DNA of 64,000 nucleotides from Varroa destructor (taxonomy: Eukaryota > Arthropoda > Arachnida > Mesostigmata > Varroidae): contig NW_019211454.1 in assembly GCF_002443255.2 (NCBI RefSeq), positions 9,694,248 to 9,758,247 of the forward strand, written 5' to 3'. The notes beneath the pieces are model-generated. The model was not told the DNA's origin, did no database searches, and worked only from the letters and a program-made list of their open reading frames with translations. The stretch's first letter is position 1. The number at the start of each line of letters is the position of its first letter. The position numbers and the translations under genes are program-made. Shown one piece after another: positions 52,408 to 63,500 of this stretch.

Positions 52408-52782
52408 TTACTTGGAAGAAGTGTACTTAGTGACGGCCTTGGTTCCTTCAGACACGGCGTGCTTAGCCAGTTCACCAGGAAGCAGGAGCCTAACGGCGGT
52501 CTGAACCTCCCTAGAGGTGATAGTCGACCTCTTATTATAATGGGACAGGCGGGAGGCTTCAGCAGCGATTCTCTCAAAGATGTCGTTCACAAACGAGTTC
52601 ATGATGGACATAGCCTTCGAGGAGATACCGGTGTCGGGGTGGACCTGCTTAAGGACCTTGTAGATGTAGATGGAAAAGGACTCCTTCCTTCTGCGCTTCT
52701 TCTTCTTCTTGTCCGTAGCACGAACATTCTTTTGGGCCTTACCGGCCTTTTTCACAGCCTTTCCTGACGGTGCGGGCGGCAT
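52408..52782 (-). CDS. Histone H2B (copy 2)
   Basis: A complete 124-residue H2B, identical in protein to copies 1, 3 and 4. The ATG at 52782 is preferred to the in-frame ATG 72 bases upstream, because that one lies beyond the TATA-like GATAAATAG (52825-52817) and would add a tail absent from the family. Against its mirror copy H2B-3 I count about 14 differences in 375 bases, all silent, which shows selection on both. It was once paired with a divergent H2A, of which only 17 coding bases remain. Confidence 0.98.
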   Translation of the reverse strand: MPPAPSGKAVKKAGKAQKNVRATDKKKKKRRRKESFSIYIYKVLKQVHPDTGISSKAMSIMNSFVNDIFERIAAEASRLSHYNKRSTITSREVQTAVRLLLPGELAKHAVSEGTKAVTKYTSSK

Positions 52783-52979
52783 TGTCACTCGAATGAGGGC
52801 ACCCTTCGACCAGCTGCTATTTATCATGATTCGCTGCGCCGACAACAAAGCCAAAGTGGAAAGGGCGTACTTGTGAAAGACGCTCCGCTCTCCCAGTGGC
52901 GCGCTCGCAATGCCTATAAATACGACTCAGTAAAACTCCGAATCATCTTGTTCTTGTTGTACTTGAGCCAAACGAAACC
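52783..52979. promoter_or_regulatory. Divergent promoter, H2B-2 / H2A stub (left)
   Basis: It contains GATAAATAG for H2B-2 (minus, 52825-52817) and TATAAATA for the H2A side (plus, 52915-52922). The shared leader ends in AACGAAACC before the ATG. The H2A side drives only a stub but retains all visible elements, so it may still be transcribed. Confidence 0.8.
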
Positions 52980-53036
52980 ATGTCTGGACGCGGAAACCTT
53001 CGTTTTCGACTTCCCCCCCTTTCCGCGTCCAGACAT
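52914..53036 (-). pseudogene. H2A stub (right), read-through frame into the palindrome
   Basis: Thirteen H2A codons ([13 protein letters not shown]) are retained from the start at 53036. The frame then enters the antisense of the left stub and its leader and stops after 40 codons. The tail beyond residue 13 and the whole fold are missing. The retained part is identical to the start of H2A-3 at 58194. Confidence 0.9.
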
Positions 53037-53102
53037 GGTTTCGTTTGGCTCAAGCACAACAAGAACAAGATGATTCGAAGTTTTACTGAGTCGTATTTAT
53101 AG
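52980..53102 (+). pseudogene. H2A stub (left), read-through frame into the palindrome
   Basis: The H2A start codon and codons 2-5 (MSGRG) are intact. After 52996 the sequence turns back into the antisense of the opposite H2A. The resulting frame continues through the spacer and the mirror leader and stops at TAG 53100-53102 after 40 codons. It lacks the whole histone fold and is a broken gene. No stem-loop follows in the sense direction. Confidence 0.9.
52997..53019. other. Palindrome centre (23-bp spacer)
   Basis: The two arms meet here. The spacer is the antisense of H2A codons 6-13, including a run of seven C, and is present only once because the right H2A stub is longer than the left one. 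Coordinates x and 106016-x are mirror partners on either side. Confidence 0.93.
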
Positions 53103-53233
53103 GCATTGTGAGCGCGCCACTGGGAGAGCGGAGCGTCTTTCACAAGTACGCCCTTTCCACTTTGGCTTTGTTGTCGGCGCAGCGAATCATGATAAATAGC
53201 AGCTGGTCGAAGGGTGCCCTCATTCGAGTGACA
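53037..53233. promoter_or_regulatory. Divergent promoter, H2A stub (right) / H2B-3
   Basis: TATAAATA for the H2A side (minus, 53101-53094) and GATAAATAG for H2B-3 (plus, 53191-53199). The sequence is identical to the H2A-3 / H2B-4 promoter at 58195-58391. Confidence 0.85.
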
Positions 53234-53608
53234 ATGCCGCCCGCACCGTCAGGAAAGGCTGTGAAAAAGGCCGGTAAGGCCCAGAAGAATGTTCGCGCTA
53301 CGGACAAAAAGAAGAAGAAGCGCAGGAGGAAGGAGTCCTTTTCCATCTACATCTACAAGGTCCTTAAACAGGTCCACCCTGACACCGGTATCTCCTCGAA
53401 GGCTATGTCCATCATGAACTCGTTTGTGAACGACATATTTGAGAGGATCGCCGCCGAGGCCTCCCGTCTGTCCCATTATAATAAGAGGTCGACTATCACC
53501 TCTCGGGAGGTTCAGACCGCCGTTAGGCTCCTGCTTCCTGGTGAACTGGCTAAGCACGCCGTGTCTGAAGGCACCAAGGCCGTCACTAAGTACACTTCTT
53601 CCAAGTAA
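53234..53608 (+). CDS. Histone H2B (copy 3)
   Basis: A complete 124-residue H2B. Its DNA shows no difference from H2B-4 (58392-58766), including promoter and 3' flank. The ATG at 53234 gives the conserved MPPAPSGK start; in-frame ATGs upstream lie before or at the TATA-like element (53191-53199) and are not used by the family. The histone fold and C-terminus are intact. Its former divergent H2A partner is reduced to 13 codons. Confidence 0.98.
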   Translation: MPPAPSGKAVKKAGKAQKNVRATDKKKKKRRRKESFSIYIYKVLKQVHPDTGISSKAMSIMNSFVNDIFERIAAEASRLSHYNKRSTITSREVQTAVRLLLPGELAKHAVSEGTKAVTKYTSSK

Positions 53609-53634
53609 ATCGTCGGTTCTTCGGCACAAAAAAC

Positions 53635-53650
53635 GGCCCTTTTCAGGGCC
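53635..53650 (+). promoter_or_regulatory. Histone 3' stem-loop of H2B-3
   Basis: Canonical GGCCCTTTTCAGGGCC followed by ACCA, 26 bp after the stop codon. Confidence 0.96.
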
Positions 53651-53867
53651 ACCAGGTTTTACGAGTTCAACCACTTTACAACCTCTTCATATTCTTCGTG
53701 TTTCGAGATGGTGTCCAAAGTGAATGCCGAGCCTGTTATAGTAAAAAATGCGGATTTTTTGTATTTTGAGATAGATTTTTGTTACATGTGTGTGTTGGTC
53801 TTTTCTCACAAACTTCCTAATTCAAACTTTTGAAATGAACTGTGCTATACCGTTTTGCTTGTATTCT

Positions 53868-54465
53868 GTCTATGTTTAACTAACATTTTGCTGTTTAGAT
53901 ATTTTACTCAACGATTCTTTATGAATTTTAATGATGTTTTTAATAAAATTAGTGGTTTTTCTACTTAGGTTATTTTAGGTACCATAAAATTGTGGAATGA
54001 ATCGCGTATTAGAAAAATGAATGGAACAAATTCTTTAATATGCGTTTTATATTGCAGCGTGTTCCAATCAAAATGAACAATTTGCCTATTTAATAGCGGT
54101 AATGACGAAGAGCTGATTTTCTTTCCTGAGTCGTGTCAGGTGGCGCAGGATACATGATAAACCTACGGTGATTTGGACATTAATCTAGTAGAGAAAGATC
54201 GGGTAAGCATTAAATAGATAATGCCATGAAGAGAATGCCGAAAAAGTTTGAATCCAAGATATTTGTTCATCACTCATGGCACAAGTTGATTTCACAAATA
54301 TTTACACATTTATATTAGCCCGCACAAAAATACTTTAACTCACCTATTTGAGAATATTTTTATATAGAACATTGCTTATATGATAATAAAATATTGTTCC
54401 GCTCAAAAAGAACTTAGAAGCTACTAAATTTATTGATATAATTTTCAAAACTTTATACTCCAAGT
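53868..54465. other. Non-coding, AT-rich part of the right arm
   Basis: Mirror of about 51555-52148, with visible point differences and small indels. No gene recognised. Confidence 0.7.
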
Positions 54466-54723
54466 TCACGTAATGGTAAATATAATATAGAACATAAAGT
54501 TGGCTGAACCTATAAATTCTTGAGAATATAGGTTCGACACACAAAATTTTGGGGTGAACTTGGAGATATCGCGAGTCCGAGTATAGTTGGCAAATTTTAA
54601 ATAAAGTCGTTCCATGGCAAGGAACGACTCATTAGAGATATCTGAAAAATCTATAAGAAACCCCCGCCTCATCATCCATGATACGAAAACCCTTATACTA
54701 AACACCAGAAAACCCACTTTCAT
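54466..54723 (-). other. Open frame B, right-arm copy
   Basis: An 85-codon frame corresponding to 51291-51554. It lacks two codons without loss of frame. See that entry for the substitution pattern. No function can be assigned. Confidence 0.2.
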
Positions 54724-54914
54724 GAACCCGGTTAAATTAGCCAGAAGCTAAAAAAGAAGATTTATCCACATGTCTTATACCTAATAAATCAAACGACTGC
54801 TGCAGCAAATTATAGCCACACGATATAAGTATAAGCGCTTATTATAGCCCTTCTCAAAAATAGCTTAACCAGTCCTTATTTTACTCTACGCTGGTGTACA
54901 TAAACTACGCAACC

Positions 54915-55205
54915 TTAACGGTCGCCGAACAAAGATTTGAATTCAGCCACGTGACCACTTGGTTGGTGATCGCGTCCCTTAAGTATGCCAAAGCGTTTCA
55001 AAATACCAAATAAGGGAATACCTACATCGTTTTTGGCGGGGAAAAAAATACTAGCGGCAGTTAAATCGGCACACATGGTGCCTTGATTAACCATAAAGCG
55101 TAACACGTCCTCAGAAACATCCTGCTTGTAGTTGAGTGAAAAAGCAACGTCTTTGGCCGCGACAAAAGAGGGAAGGGCCTTGAAAGGGGAGGAGCTAAGC
55201 GTCAC
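54915..55205 (-). other. Open frame A, right-arm copy
   Basis: The frame corresponds to 50853-51099 and is longer at its start (97 codons with stop), because the left copy has an extra base there. Its first part is antisense to the H4 pseudogene tail. No homology recognised. Confidence 0.2.
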
Positions 55206-55436
55206 CGAAAGATTCTTCGTGATAATATTCAGGGTGTTTTTAAACCCGCTACCCGCCGCTTGGCTTACCGTGGTAGTGTCAAGCGTATCTCTGGTCTAAT
55301 CTACGAGGAGACTACTAGTGTCCTTTAGATCTTTTAAGAGAACGTCATTCATGAGATACACACGTATAAAAGCTTTGGATGTAATCAAACATGACTTAAC
55401 GACCTTTTGTCACCGTCCGTAGGGTTTTCTTGGATT
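55147..55436 (+). pseudogene. Histone H4 pseudogene (right arm)
   Basis: The ancestral H4 reading can be traced as a lost start (ACG), a 2-bp insertion after codon 2, [40 protein letters not shown], and then in-frame TAG and TAA codons before ENVI. The C-terminus is scrambled and about 20 bp shorter than normal, and there is no histone stem-loop downstream. It shares the start loss and insertion with the left-arm copy but has its own stop codons, while the left copy has its own frameshift. Confidence 0.87.
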
Positions 55437-55913
55437 AAATAATGTATCAAAGGGTAACCAAGACGAACAGTATGCGTTTAGCAGGTTATATACGCACGAC
55501 AAAGACTTTGGATGACGGATAATAAATGTTTCCTATGTCATTTCATTTAACCCACGTATTAAGCGTGAATCTACTGAAACGATATTAAAATTAATTTAGA
55601 AGATACAAAACATGGTTTTATTCGAACAGACAAGCAATCCTGTAAAAGGCCGTTTGTGTAGACTAAAGAGATCATTCCTAGTTTTGTTGACCAGAAAAGC
55701 CCTGGTGTTCAGCAGAGGTATTTACGGAGATTATTAATTACCATGGGATTATTGTGCAGGATCGAATGCATTTGTTTGCTATTTGAGAAGTAAATGCCGC
55801 GTTTATATAGCATCCTGTCACTTATCAGATACGATCTATATAAATATATTATGTTAAATCGATTAAAGAAATGTTAAAGAATGCTTCTAATATATGATCC
55901 TATAACATCTGGT
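55437..55913. other. Non-coding, between the H4 pseudogene and H2A-2
   Basis: Mirror of about 50121-50577, roughly 95 percent similar by eye. No gene recognised. Confidence 0.7.
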
Positions 55914-55929
55914 GGCCCTGAAAAGGGCC
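55914..55929 (-). promoter_or_regulatory. Histone 3' stem-loop of H2A-2
   Basis: On the minus strand this is the canonical GGCCCTTTTCAGGGCC followed by ACCA, 21 bp after the H2A-2 stop codon. Confidence 0.96.
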
Positions 55930-55950
55930 GTTTTTTCAATTACGAGAGTC

Positions 55951-56593
<643 letters not shown>

Positions 56594-56633
56594 ACTGGAC
56601 TGATGATCAAGGACTCACTGTCCGTAAAAAAAC

Positions 56634-56649
56634 GGCCCTTTTCAGGGCC
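56634..56649 (+). promoter_or_regulatory. Histone 3' stem-loop of the H4 fragment
   Basis: Canonical GGCCCTTTTCAGGGCC followed by ACCA, 40 bp after the H4 stop codon. Confidence 0.96.
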
Positions 56650-57778
56650 ACCAAATCTTACAAAATCAGAAACATTTTATCGCATCACATTATATAGCTT
56701 GGACTGTTAAAGCATTATTTTAATTTTTTTTAACACCAATGAAAACAGGGTTTTGTATATGACATTATATAATAATACCCCTTGTGTCAAATGCCAGTCA
56801 TTTCATTAAAGTTCACTCTAGGTCAGACCAGGAGCGATTAATTAGTTTCTTTGTTATGCATGCGTGCCGGATTACTACAATACCTTCATTAATTACAAAA
56901 TACCACTCTGCTCCAATATTTGATTATGTATCGTCTTTTTTTCCTTTGTTCATGAGTACATCGGGTCTCAACAGTAAATTCCCATAAGACTCAATGTAAC
57001 AACATCGGCTTAAGAGATATATCGAGAACTTGTGTAATTTATACAAGAGGTAAAGGTGGCAGTATAACATTAGATTAACGTAGTAATGTGTCACGTCAAA
57101 TTTAATGAACGTCGTGAAGTATGCATGATGTAGCGTCAAATTTATATACAAGTGATTATCATGTATGAAGTTGTTGATAAAATGGGCTATACTTACGAAA
57201 TCGAGTTTCTGAAGGGATTTTAAGATACAGTCAGATGAATCGACGAATTTAGAATAGAAAAACTCAATGCAAACGTTATAGATATCGATTCATGTTTTTA
57301 CCTCGTTATGCGTTGGGAAACTGAAAAAACAAAGAAATCCTCGTAAAACTTACTGACTAAATTCAAGTTATTTTTCTAGACATAGTTGTCTGAATAAAAA
57401 ATTGTCTTCGCACTCCTCAGAGTTCCGACAATAATATGTAACTATAAGTTCCGCTTGTTCGAGGTTTTGGGCAGCGAACGACACTGCAAACTGAACGACA
57501 AAGCATTAGTAATTAAAAATAGCTATTAAATATAATTATGGGGATTTGTGAATAAGGTGCTTGAGAATACATTATTATGGATGTTGGACATTTGTGTCTT
57601 TTTTTTTTAAATTTAAGATCGTATATGTGTCATTATTTTGTCTAAGCCATCTTAAAATGTTTGTTTTTTTCAGTTAGATACTTGACCGTCCATGGAAATG
57701 CATAGAGAGATTAGTAATTATAAAGCGCATGAGTTCATAAGCGAAATGCTCATTATGTGTGATCTCATAAAATAAGGT
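56650..57778. other. Non-coding, AT-rich spacer between H4 fragment and H2A-3
   Basis: About 1.1 kb without credible genes; the frames are 75 codons or less. It separates two convergent histone 3' ends. Confidence 0.75.
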
Positions 57779-57794
57779 GGCCCTGAAAAGGGCC
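57779..57794 (-). promoter_or_regulatory. Histone 3' stem-loop of H2A-3
   Basis: On the minus strand this is the canonical GGCCCTTTTCAGGGCC followed by ACC, 22 bp after the H2A-3 stop codon. Confidence 0.96.
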
Positions 57795-57816
57795 GTTGTT
57801 TTTGACAAGAAGTTTC

Positions 57817-58194
57817 TTATGCCTGGGCCTTTTCGGTCTTCTTGGGCAGAAGGACAGCCTGGATGTTCGGCAAGACACCACCCTGAGCGATGGTCACGCC
57901 AGACAGAAGCTTATTCAACTCCTCGTCGTTACGGATGGCCAACTGAAGATGCCGGGGGATAATCCTGGTCTTTTTGTTGTCACGGGCGGCATTGCCAGCC
58001 AACTCAAGGACTTCAGCGGCGAGATACTCAAGAACGGCAGCAAGGTACACGGGGGCACCAGCTCCGACACGCTCCGCATAGTTGCCCTTGCGGAGCAAAC
58101 GGTGGATACGACCTACAGGAAACTGGAGTCCCGCACGCGAAGACCTGGTCTTGGCCTTCGTTTTCGACTTCCCCCCCTTTCCGCGTCCAGACAT
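57817..58194 (-). CDS. Histone H2A (copy 3)
   Basis: A complete 125-residue canonical H2A. The ATG at 58194 is preferred over one seven codons upstream, because it gives the conserved tail and follows the common leader. It carries Ser19 and Asn38 (Met counted), as H2A of most animals does, whereas the palindrome copies have Thr19 and Ser38. TATAAATA lies on the minus strand at 58259-58252. It is divergently paired with H2B-4 and is the only H2A besides copy 1 with both a full promoter and a full frame. Confidence 0.98.
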   Translation of the reverse strand: MSGRGKGGKSKTKAKTRSSRAGLQFPVGRIHRLLRKGNYAERVGAGAPVYLAAVLEYLAAEVLELAGNAARDNKKTRIIPRHLQLAIRNDEELNKLLSGVTIAQGGVLPNIQAVLLPKKTEKAQA

Positions 58195-58391
58195 GGTTTC
58201 GTTTGGCTCAAGCACAACAAGAACAAGATGATTCGAAGTTTTACTGAGTCGTATTTATAGGCATTGTGAGCGCGCCACTGGGAGAGCGGAGCGTCTTTCA
58301 CAAGTACGCCCTTTCCACTTTGGCTTTGTTGTCGGCGCAGCGAATCATGATAAATAGCAGCTGGTCGAAGGGTGCCCTCATTCGAGTGACA
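58195..58391. promoter_or_regulatory. Divergent H2A-3 / H2B-4 promoter
   Basis: TATAAATA for H2A-3 (minus, 58259-58252) and GATAAATAG for H2B-4 (plus, 58349-58357) are separated by a GC-richer centre with CGCGCCACTGGGAGAG. The layout is the same as in the three sister promoters. Confidence 0.87.
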
Positions 58392-58766
58392 ATGCCGCCC
58401 GCACCGTCAGGAAAGGCTGTGAAAAAGGCCGGTAAGGCCCAGAAGAATGTTCGCGCTACGGACAAAAAGAAGAAGAAGCGCAGGAGGAAGGAGTCCTTTT
58501 CCATCTACATCTACAAGGTCCTTAAACAGGTCCACCCTGACACCGGTATCTCCTCGAAGGCTATGTCCATCATGAACTCGTTTGTGAACGACATATTTGA
58601 GAGGATCGCCGCCGAGGCCTCCCGTCTGTCCCATTATAATAAGAGGTCGACTATCACCTCTCGGGAGGTTCAGACCGCCGTTAGGCTCCTGCTTCCTGGT
58701 GAACTGGCTAAGCACGCCGTGTCTGAAGGCACCAAGGCCGTCACTAAGTACACTTCTTCCAAGTAA
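58392..58766 (+). CDS. Histone H2B (copy 4)
   Basis: A complete 124-residue H2B, same protein as the other copies and same DNA as H2B-3. It begins at the ATG at 58392, preceded by GTGACA, 34 bp after GATAAATAG. Together with H2A-3 it forms an intact divergent dimer-encoding pair. Histone fold residues and the AVTKYTSSK end are unaltered. Confidence 0.98.
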   Translation: MPPAPSGKAVKKAGKAQKNVRATDKKKKKRRRKESFSIYIYKVLKQVHPDTGISSKAMSIMNSFVNDIFERIAAEASRLSHYNKRSTITSREVQTAVRLLLPGELAKHAVSEGTKAVTKYTSSK

Positions 58767-58792
58767 ATCGTCGGTTCTTCGGCACAAAAAAC

Positions 58793-58808
58793 GGCCCTTT
58801 TCAGGGCC
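58793..58808 (+). promoter_or_regulatory. Histone 3' stem-loop of H2B-4
   Basis: Canonical GGCCCTTTTCAGGGCC followed by ACCA, 26 bp after the stop codon. Confidence 0.96.
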
Positions 58809-59258
58809 ACCAGGTTTTACGAGTTCAACCACTTTACAACCTCTTCATATTCTTCGTGTTTCGAGATGGTGTCCAAAGTGAATGCCGAGCCTGTTATAGT
58901 AAAAAATGCGGATTTTTTGTATTTTGAGATAGATTTTTGTTACATGTGTGTGTTGGTCTTTTCTCACAAACTTCCTAATTCAAACTTTTGAAATGAACTG
59001 TGCTATACCGTTTTGCTTGTATTCTAGTGAGTCTAAAGAAGGATGCTTTTTTGATCAGTACTTCAATCAAGCGGCCAAATGAATGTTACAAACTTATTTC
59101 TAAGATGCTGAACTTCCCATGTGTGAATTAATCATTTTTGCATTTAGGAAAACTGTGTAACCCTTTAAGTAACTTAAGATTAATTCTAAAACATTCTGTT
59201 ATGTTGTATTTATTATTCGTATTTAAACTACAAAGCGTCTGATCTTTTAGGATGTGGT

Positions 59259-59274
59259 GGCCCTGAAAAGGGCC
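59259..59274 (-). promoter_or_regulatory. Histone 3' stem-loop of H3
   Basis: On the minus strand this is the canonical GGCCCTTTTCAGGGCC followed by ACCA, 24 bp after the H3 stop codon. Confidence 0.96.
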
Positions 59275-59298
59275 GTTTTTTACCGAATAATCAGTAAT

Positions 59299-59830
<532 letters not shown>

Positions 59831-60329
59831 TTGGAAATCGAAAAATTTCCCAAACTTCATGTGCTCTGCTGTCTGTATTTCAGCTGTGTTAACCAACGAG
59901 TTTCTTTTTTTTGATCTCTGATATTTTGTTGTTCGTCAAACTTATTTATATCAATTACTTGGAATCGACAAGAATATCTTTTTAACTAACATTAACAAAA
60001 ACAAGATCATTAGGACTTACGGTTTGAAACTTGAATAATCAGTCAGTGAGCAATAGTATGCCGACTCTGTTAACGCATGTAATTAGAATTTGGACTATGA
60101 GATTCTGCACGACAGTACTACTAGAATTAATTTAGTCGAGCCGGTAACAAGGAGCGTCTTCAGACGAAAAATAATTATTATTGACTTTATTCAAACCAAT
60201 GTCAACTTTTACTCAAAAAATTATTAACTTATTAATGTAACTACTTAAATGTTGCTGGTTTGAGGTACCCAAGCTAACGCATCCAAAGATAAAAAAAATC
60301 AGGTCAACGAAAAACAATTCGAAATTGCG
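59831..60329. other. Non-coding, between H3 promoter and orphan promoter
   Basis: AT-rich spacer with no gene recognised. Confidence 0.7.
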
Positions 60330-60527
60330 TCGAATCACATGATCCATTCGATGCTTGCGCCCCTGGGGGCGCCAAAACTTTGTACCGATAAGAGAGGAGG
60401 ACTAACCTTTGGGTCTTCTGATTGGCTAGCCAATATGCAGCATTTTTTGGCGATCACAGCGCCATCACATGCGGTGCTCTTTCCGTCTTTAAATAGAACG
60501 ACAGCAAACAAGACAAAAGCATATTTC
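60330..60527 (+). promoter_or_regulatory. Orphan histone-type promoter, gene body missing
   Basis: A GC-rich box GCGCCCCTGGGGGCGCC (60357-60373), a double CCAAT palindrome ATTGGCTAGCCAAT (60421-60434) and TTTAAATA (60488-60495) occur in promoter order on the plus strand. About 32 bp of A-rich leader-like sequence follow before the direct-repeat junction. It is divergent from H3, where H4 usually lies in H3-H4 pairs. No start codon or histone frame follows, because 60528 begins the repeat copy. Assignment to H4 is an inference from position. Confidence 0.6.
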
Positions 60528-63500
60528 GTTCAGCTAATAAGCTGCTACCGTACAGTTGGATTTTGTATCTAAGTTCGCTTCTGACTTGAAGGTATTTGGT
60601 AAATATCCGGCGTTGTAAGTGGCTGCATATAGTTAACTGAATGTTCGAGATGTTCTGAACAAGGTAGACGTGACCCATAGATAAGTACTAAAGTAAATGT
60701 AACGTTCGTTCGTACCAGGACCAAACAGAAAAGTTGGGAGTGATGTCAGATTTGCGCAATGAGTTGATCCTCAACTTTCTGAAATCCAAAAGTGCTTTAA
60801 GAACGACTCGGTTACATATTTCGAGTTCCATATCCGGTTCAACATTACCACAAAGGTTTGGGTTCTTCCAGCACGAATCAGCGTATGCCTAACCTCATCA
60901 CGCGTTCCTAAGGTATTATTAGAGCATCATCACGGGAATCAGGGCGGCTCACTTCGTTATTATGTTCTAATTATAAAGTCAATATGGCTGTCATACAGTC
61001 GGGTGGACATAGGCATGTTGAATATAGCTAACACGTATTTACTTTATTTATTTATTAATTGCTTATGTTAATTTTGTGCTTTTAAATATTAACAAAAAAT
61101 TTCCATCTATATGTGTTCATGTTGCAAAGTATTGAGCATGTTTATCCGTTAGGTTAAGTTTAAGGAACTTTAAGGAACTATATACTAGCACGTGCCGGGC
61201 TCGACCTTCAAGAGATTAGTGATAAGAGTTTCTGTATTTCCAATACTGTCAATTAACACCTATATGCATACCGGTTTGTGGCTAGCTTGACAAGTTTTGT
61301 TCCCAATCTTTATTAAGTGCTACGTGTCTGTCATGCGTCGGACGCCATTCTGTACCCATTTTGCACGTTAGCCACGTTTTCTCCAATGCAGTCCTTTCAC
61401 ACTTTTTAATGAGTGAGTGAGTAATCAAACAAATCCATACCTCCACAACTATCAAACAATATCATTAAGCTTAACTAGCCCTATCTATTAAGATTTTTCC
61501 CAGCGAAGAACATTTGCTCCACTTATATGTATATTGATTATAGTCATTTTTACCCATCATCACTATGACTTTTATTATAACGATCATGATTTCGAGCTTT
61601 ATTTTTACTCGTTTAATAACATTTTTTCCGTTTCGTATTTTGCTCATGCTCTAGCAACTGTTGCATCGGCCCTTTATTCTGGAGACCCTTCTGGCAACTT
61701 CGGACTCCCTGTGTTTTCTCTTTGTTTCACGACACTGTGTCCACGGTCCCGTCCGACCATTTACTTGTCCACGTCCATACATTCATCTAGCGGGCGAAGC
61801 CCCCATCCCTTGTCGCACGCACATACAAAATCTTATATATATATAGGGGCATATATTATTTGGGTGCGTTTGTAAATGATGGGCTTATGGCTGTGTGGAA
61901 ATAGAGCTGTTTGCACCAACGCGATGTCTGTCTGTATCGCGGTAGGTTAGTCTCGCCTAGAGGCTGGTATCGCAGGTGTGCTAGGTGCAGTCAGTTTCTG
62001 CGAGTCCACAGCTGGTAGCTAGCTAATTTGGCGTTGGCTGTGATACCGTAAGATGATTCCGAAGATTTGTTTCTATAAAGGATTAGCCAAAGGTTAGTTC
62101 GCATAACAAGGCTCTGGTTTCTGGTCAAAATATTTGCCTAACTATGAAATGAACCTTTACTTCACGGCTACTGCCGGTGCCGTCGGCGTTTTTGCGATGG
62201 TAGGGACGGCGCTGTGTGACATTCGAAATCTGCGGGAGAGAACGTTATAGCCACGCGCACCGTCATACCCGTTACCGGCACAAATATTACCACCGAAGTC
62301 ACTAACCAGCGCAGACGACGACAACGACAAAGCTAATAACTGCAATGATCATAGCAGCTGATACGATACATACAGCGTAAACCGCACAAGTAACGCCAGC
62401 AGAATCAACCTGCCGCAGAAGCGTCTGGCCAGTCGTTTACCAAACACCGCGAGCGACGATCGAAGAGCAATCGCAGTGGTACAAGTGGTAGCGGTAGCGA
62501 AAAACAAAGTTGAAGCGAAAGTACGCTACGCACGCCGCTGTCGCGTCGTTGCAGTTCGTCTTTTCGGTCGGCCGTCCAGAATCAAATAATAATAATGATT
62601 GAAGCGACGAGATTTGAGTTTTTGCTTTTATTTATTTATTTATTTTTTTCACTTCTGTAGCTGTGGCTTCTGCTTATTATTCCGTTGTTGTTGACGTCTA
62701 GCGATATTCGGTTGTCGTTGCCACTGAGAACAGGGGACGGCTTACCGACTACCTGAGGACATTTAATGTAAAAAGCGATTCACGTGGAGACTAGTGATGG
62801 CCTGCATAGATAAGGACATCTGGGGGTGTGCACCTCCACGTTGATGTGTCTCGGGGCAGTTTGTCAATGGATAATGGTTTCATCGTAGAGATCAGTAGAG
62901 TGGCATAATCACGCACTAAGTGTGCAGCATTGGTCAATCAGGACAGCGTAGGTATATGTGACATTTTGGTACATGCGAAAAAATGACGGTCTTCGAAGAC
63001 GGAATTTTAATCTTGTAGATCATGCCTACTGCTTATAAGAGGAATTTATTATGTAGATAGTTTGATGAAGAGTAAACATCTTTTTCCTTGCTGCCACTCG
63101 GGGACAGGAGCTGAATGAAGAAAGTGAACCCTGCGAAATGTCACATATAGGTACGTTACCCAACGAAATTCGCACCGGCAGTTACCGGTGATCGAATCTC
63201 ATGAAGGCAGTCCGGACGTCGTAATTTCAGGCAGCTAGCGTAACAGTAGCTGAAAACAATTGGTAAAATCGGGCTTTTGATTATGGCTATGATGAAATGA
63301 CCGATTCTAAAACAACCGAGAGTCTTGTTTACGCATCGGATGGACTATAAGGGGACCGTCCCCATCAAGCAGGTCTATCTTCGCGCCGTTGACGCTATTG
63401 GCGAGGAAGTGTCATAGCTTACGTTAGCGAATGACATCGAGGTCATGCGACGATTCGTGCCTCAATGTGTCCGTACTATGTAGGAAGTGTGCTTATCACT

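Larger units (their letters stand above)
49669..52996. repeat. Left arm of the giant histone palindrome
   Basis: This 3328-bp arm is matched in reverse complement by 53020-56365. It carries H2A-1, an H4 pseudogene, about 1.3 kb of non-coding DNA, H2B-2 and the first 17 bases of an H2A. Similarity starts in the H2A-1 leader (CCATCTC) and ends at CGGAAA. Coding parts are about 96-98 percent identical by my hand comparison; non-coding parts are visibly more diverged, with small indels netting 18 bp. Confidence 0.93.
52997..53867. repeat. 871-bp block identical to 58155-59025 (copy 1)
   Basis: The block runs from CCTTCG in the H2A stub to GTATTCT downstream of H2B-3 and shows no difference from 58155-59025 in the lines compared (offset 5158). 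It starts exactly at the palindrome spacer. Its mirror partner in the left arm differs by several percent, so the match reflects a recent copy or conversion event, or assembly. Confidence 0.92.
58155..59025. repeat. 871-bp block identical to 52997-53867 (copy 2)
   Basis: It covers the first 13 codons of H2A-3, the divergent promoter, all of H2B-4 and about 260 bp of 3' flank, with no difference seen from the block at 52997-53867. Sequence diverges abruptly on both sides. It may be either the source or the recipient of the copy event. Confidence 0.92.

Noticed and set aside
53108..53608. N-terminally extended H2B frame of 166 residues (also at 58266-58766 and 52408-52854)
   Set aside because: The extension runs through the divergent promoter and its TATA-like element; the family start MPPAPSGK lies downstream.
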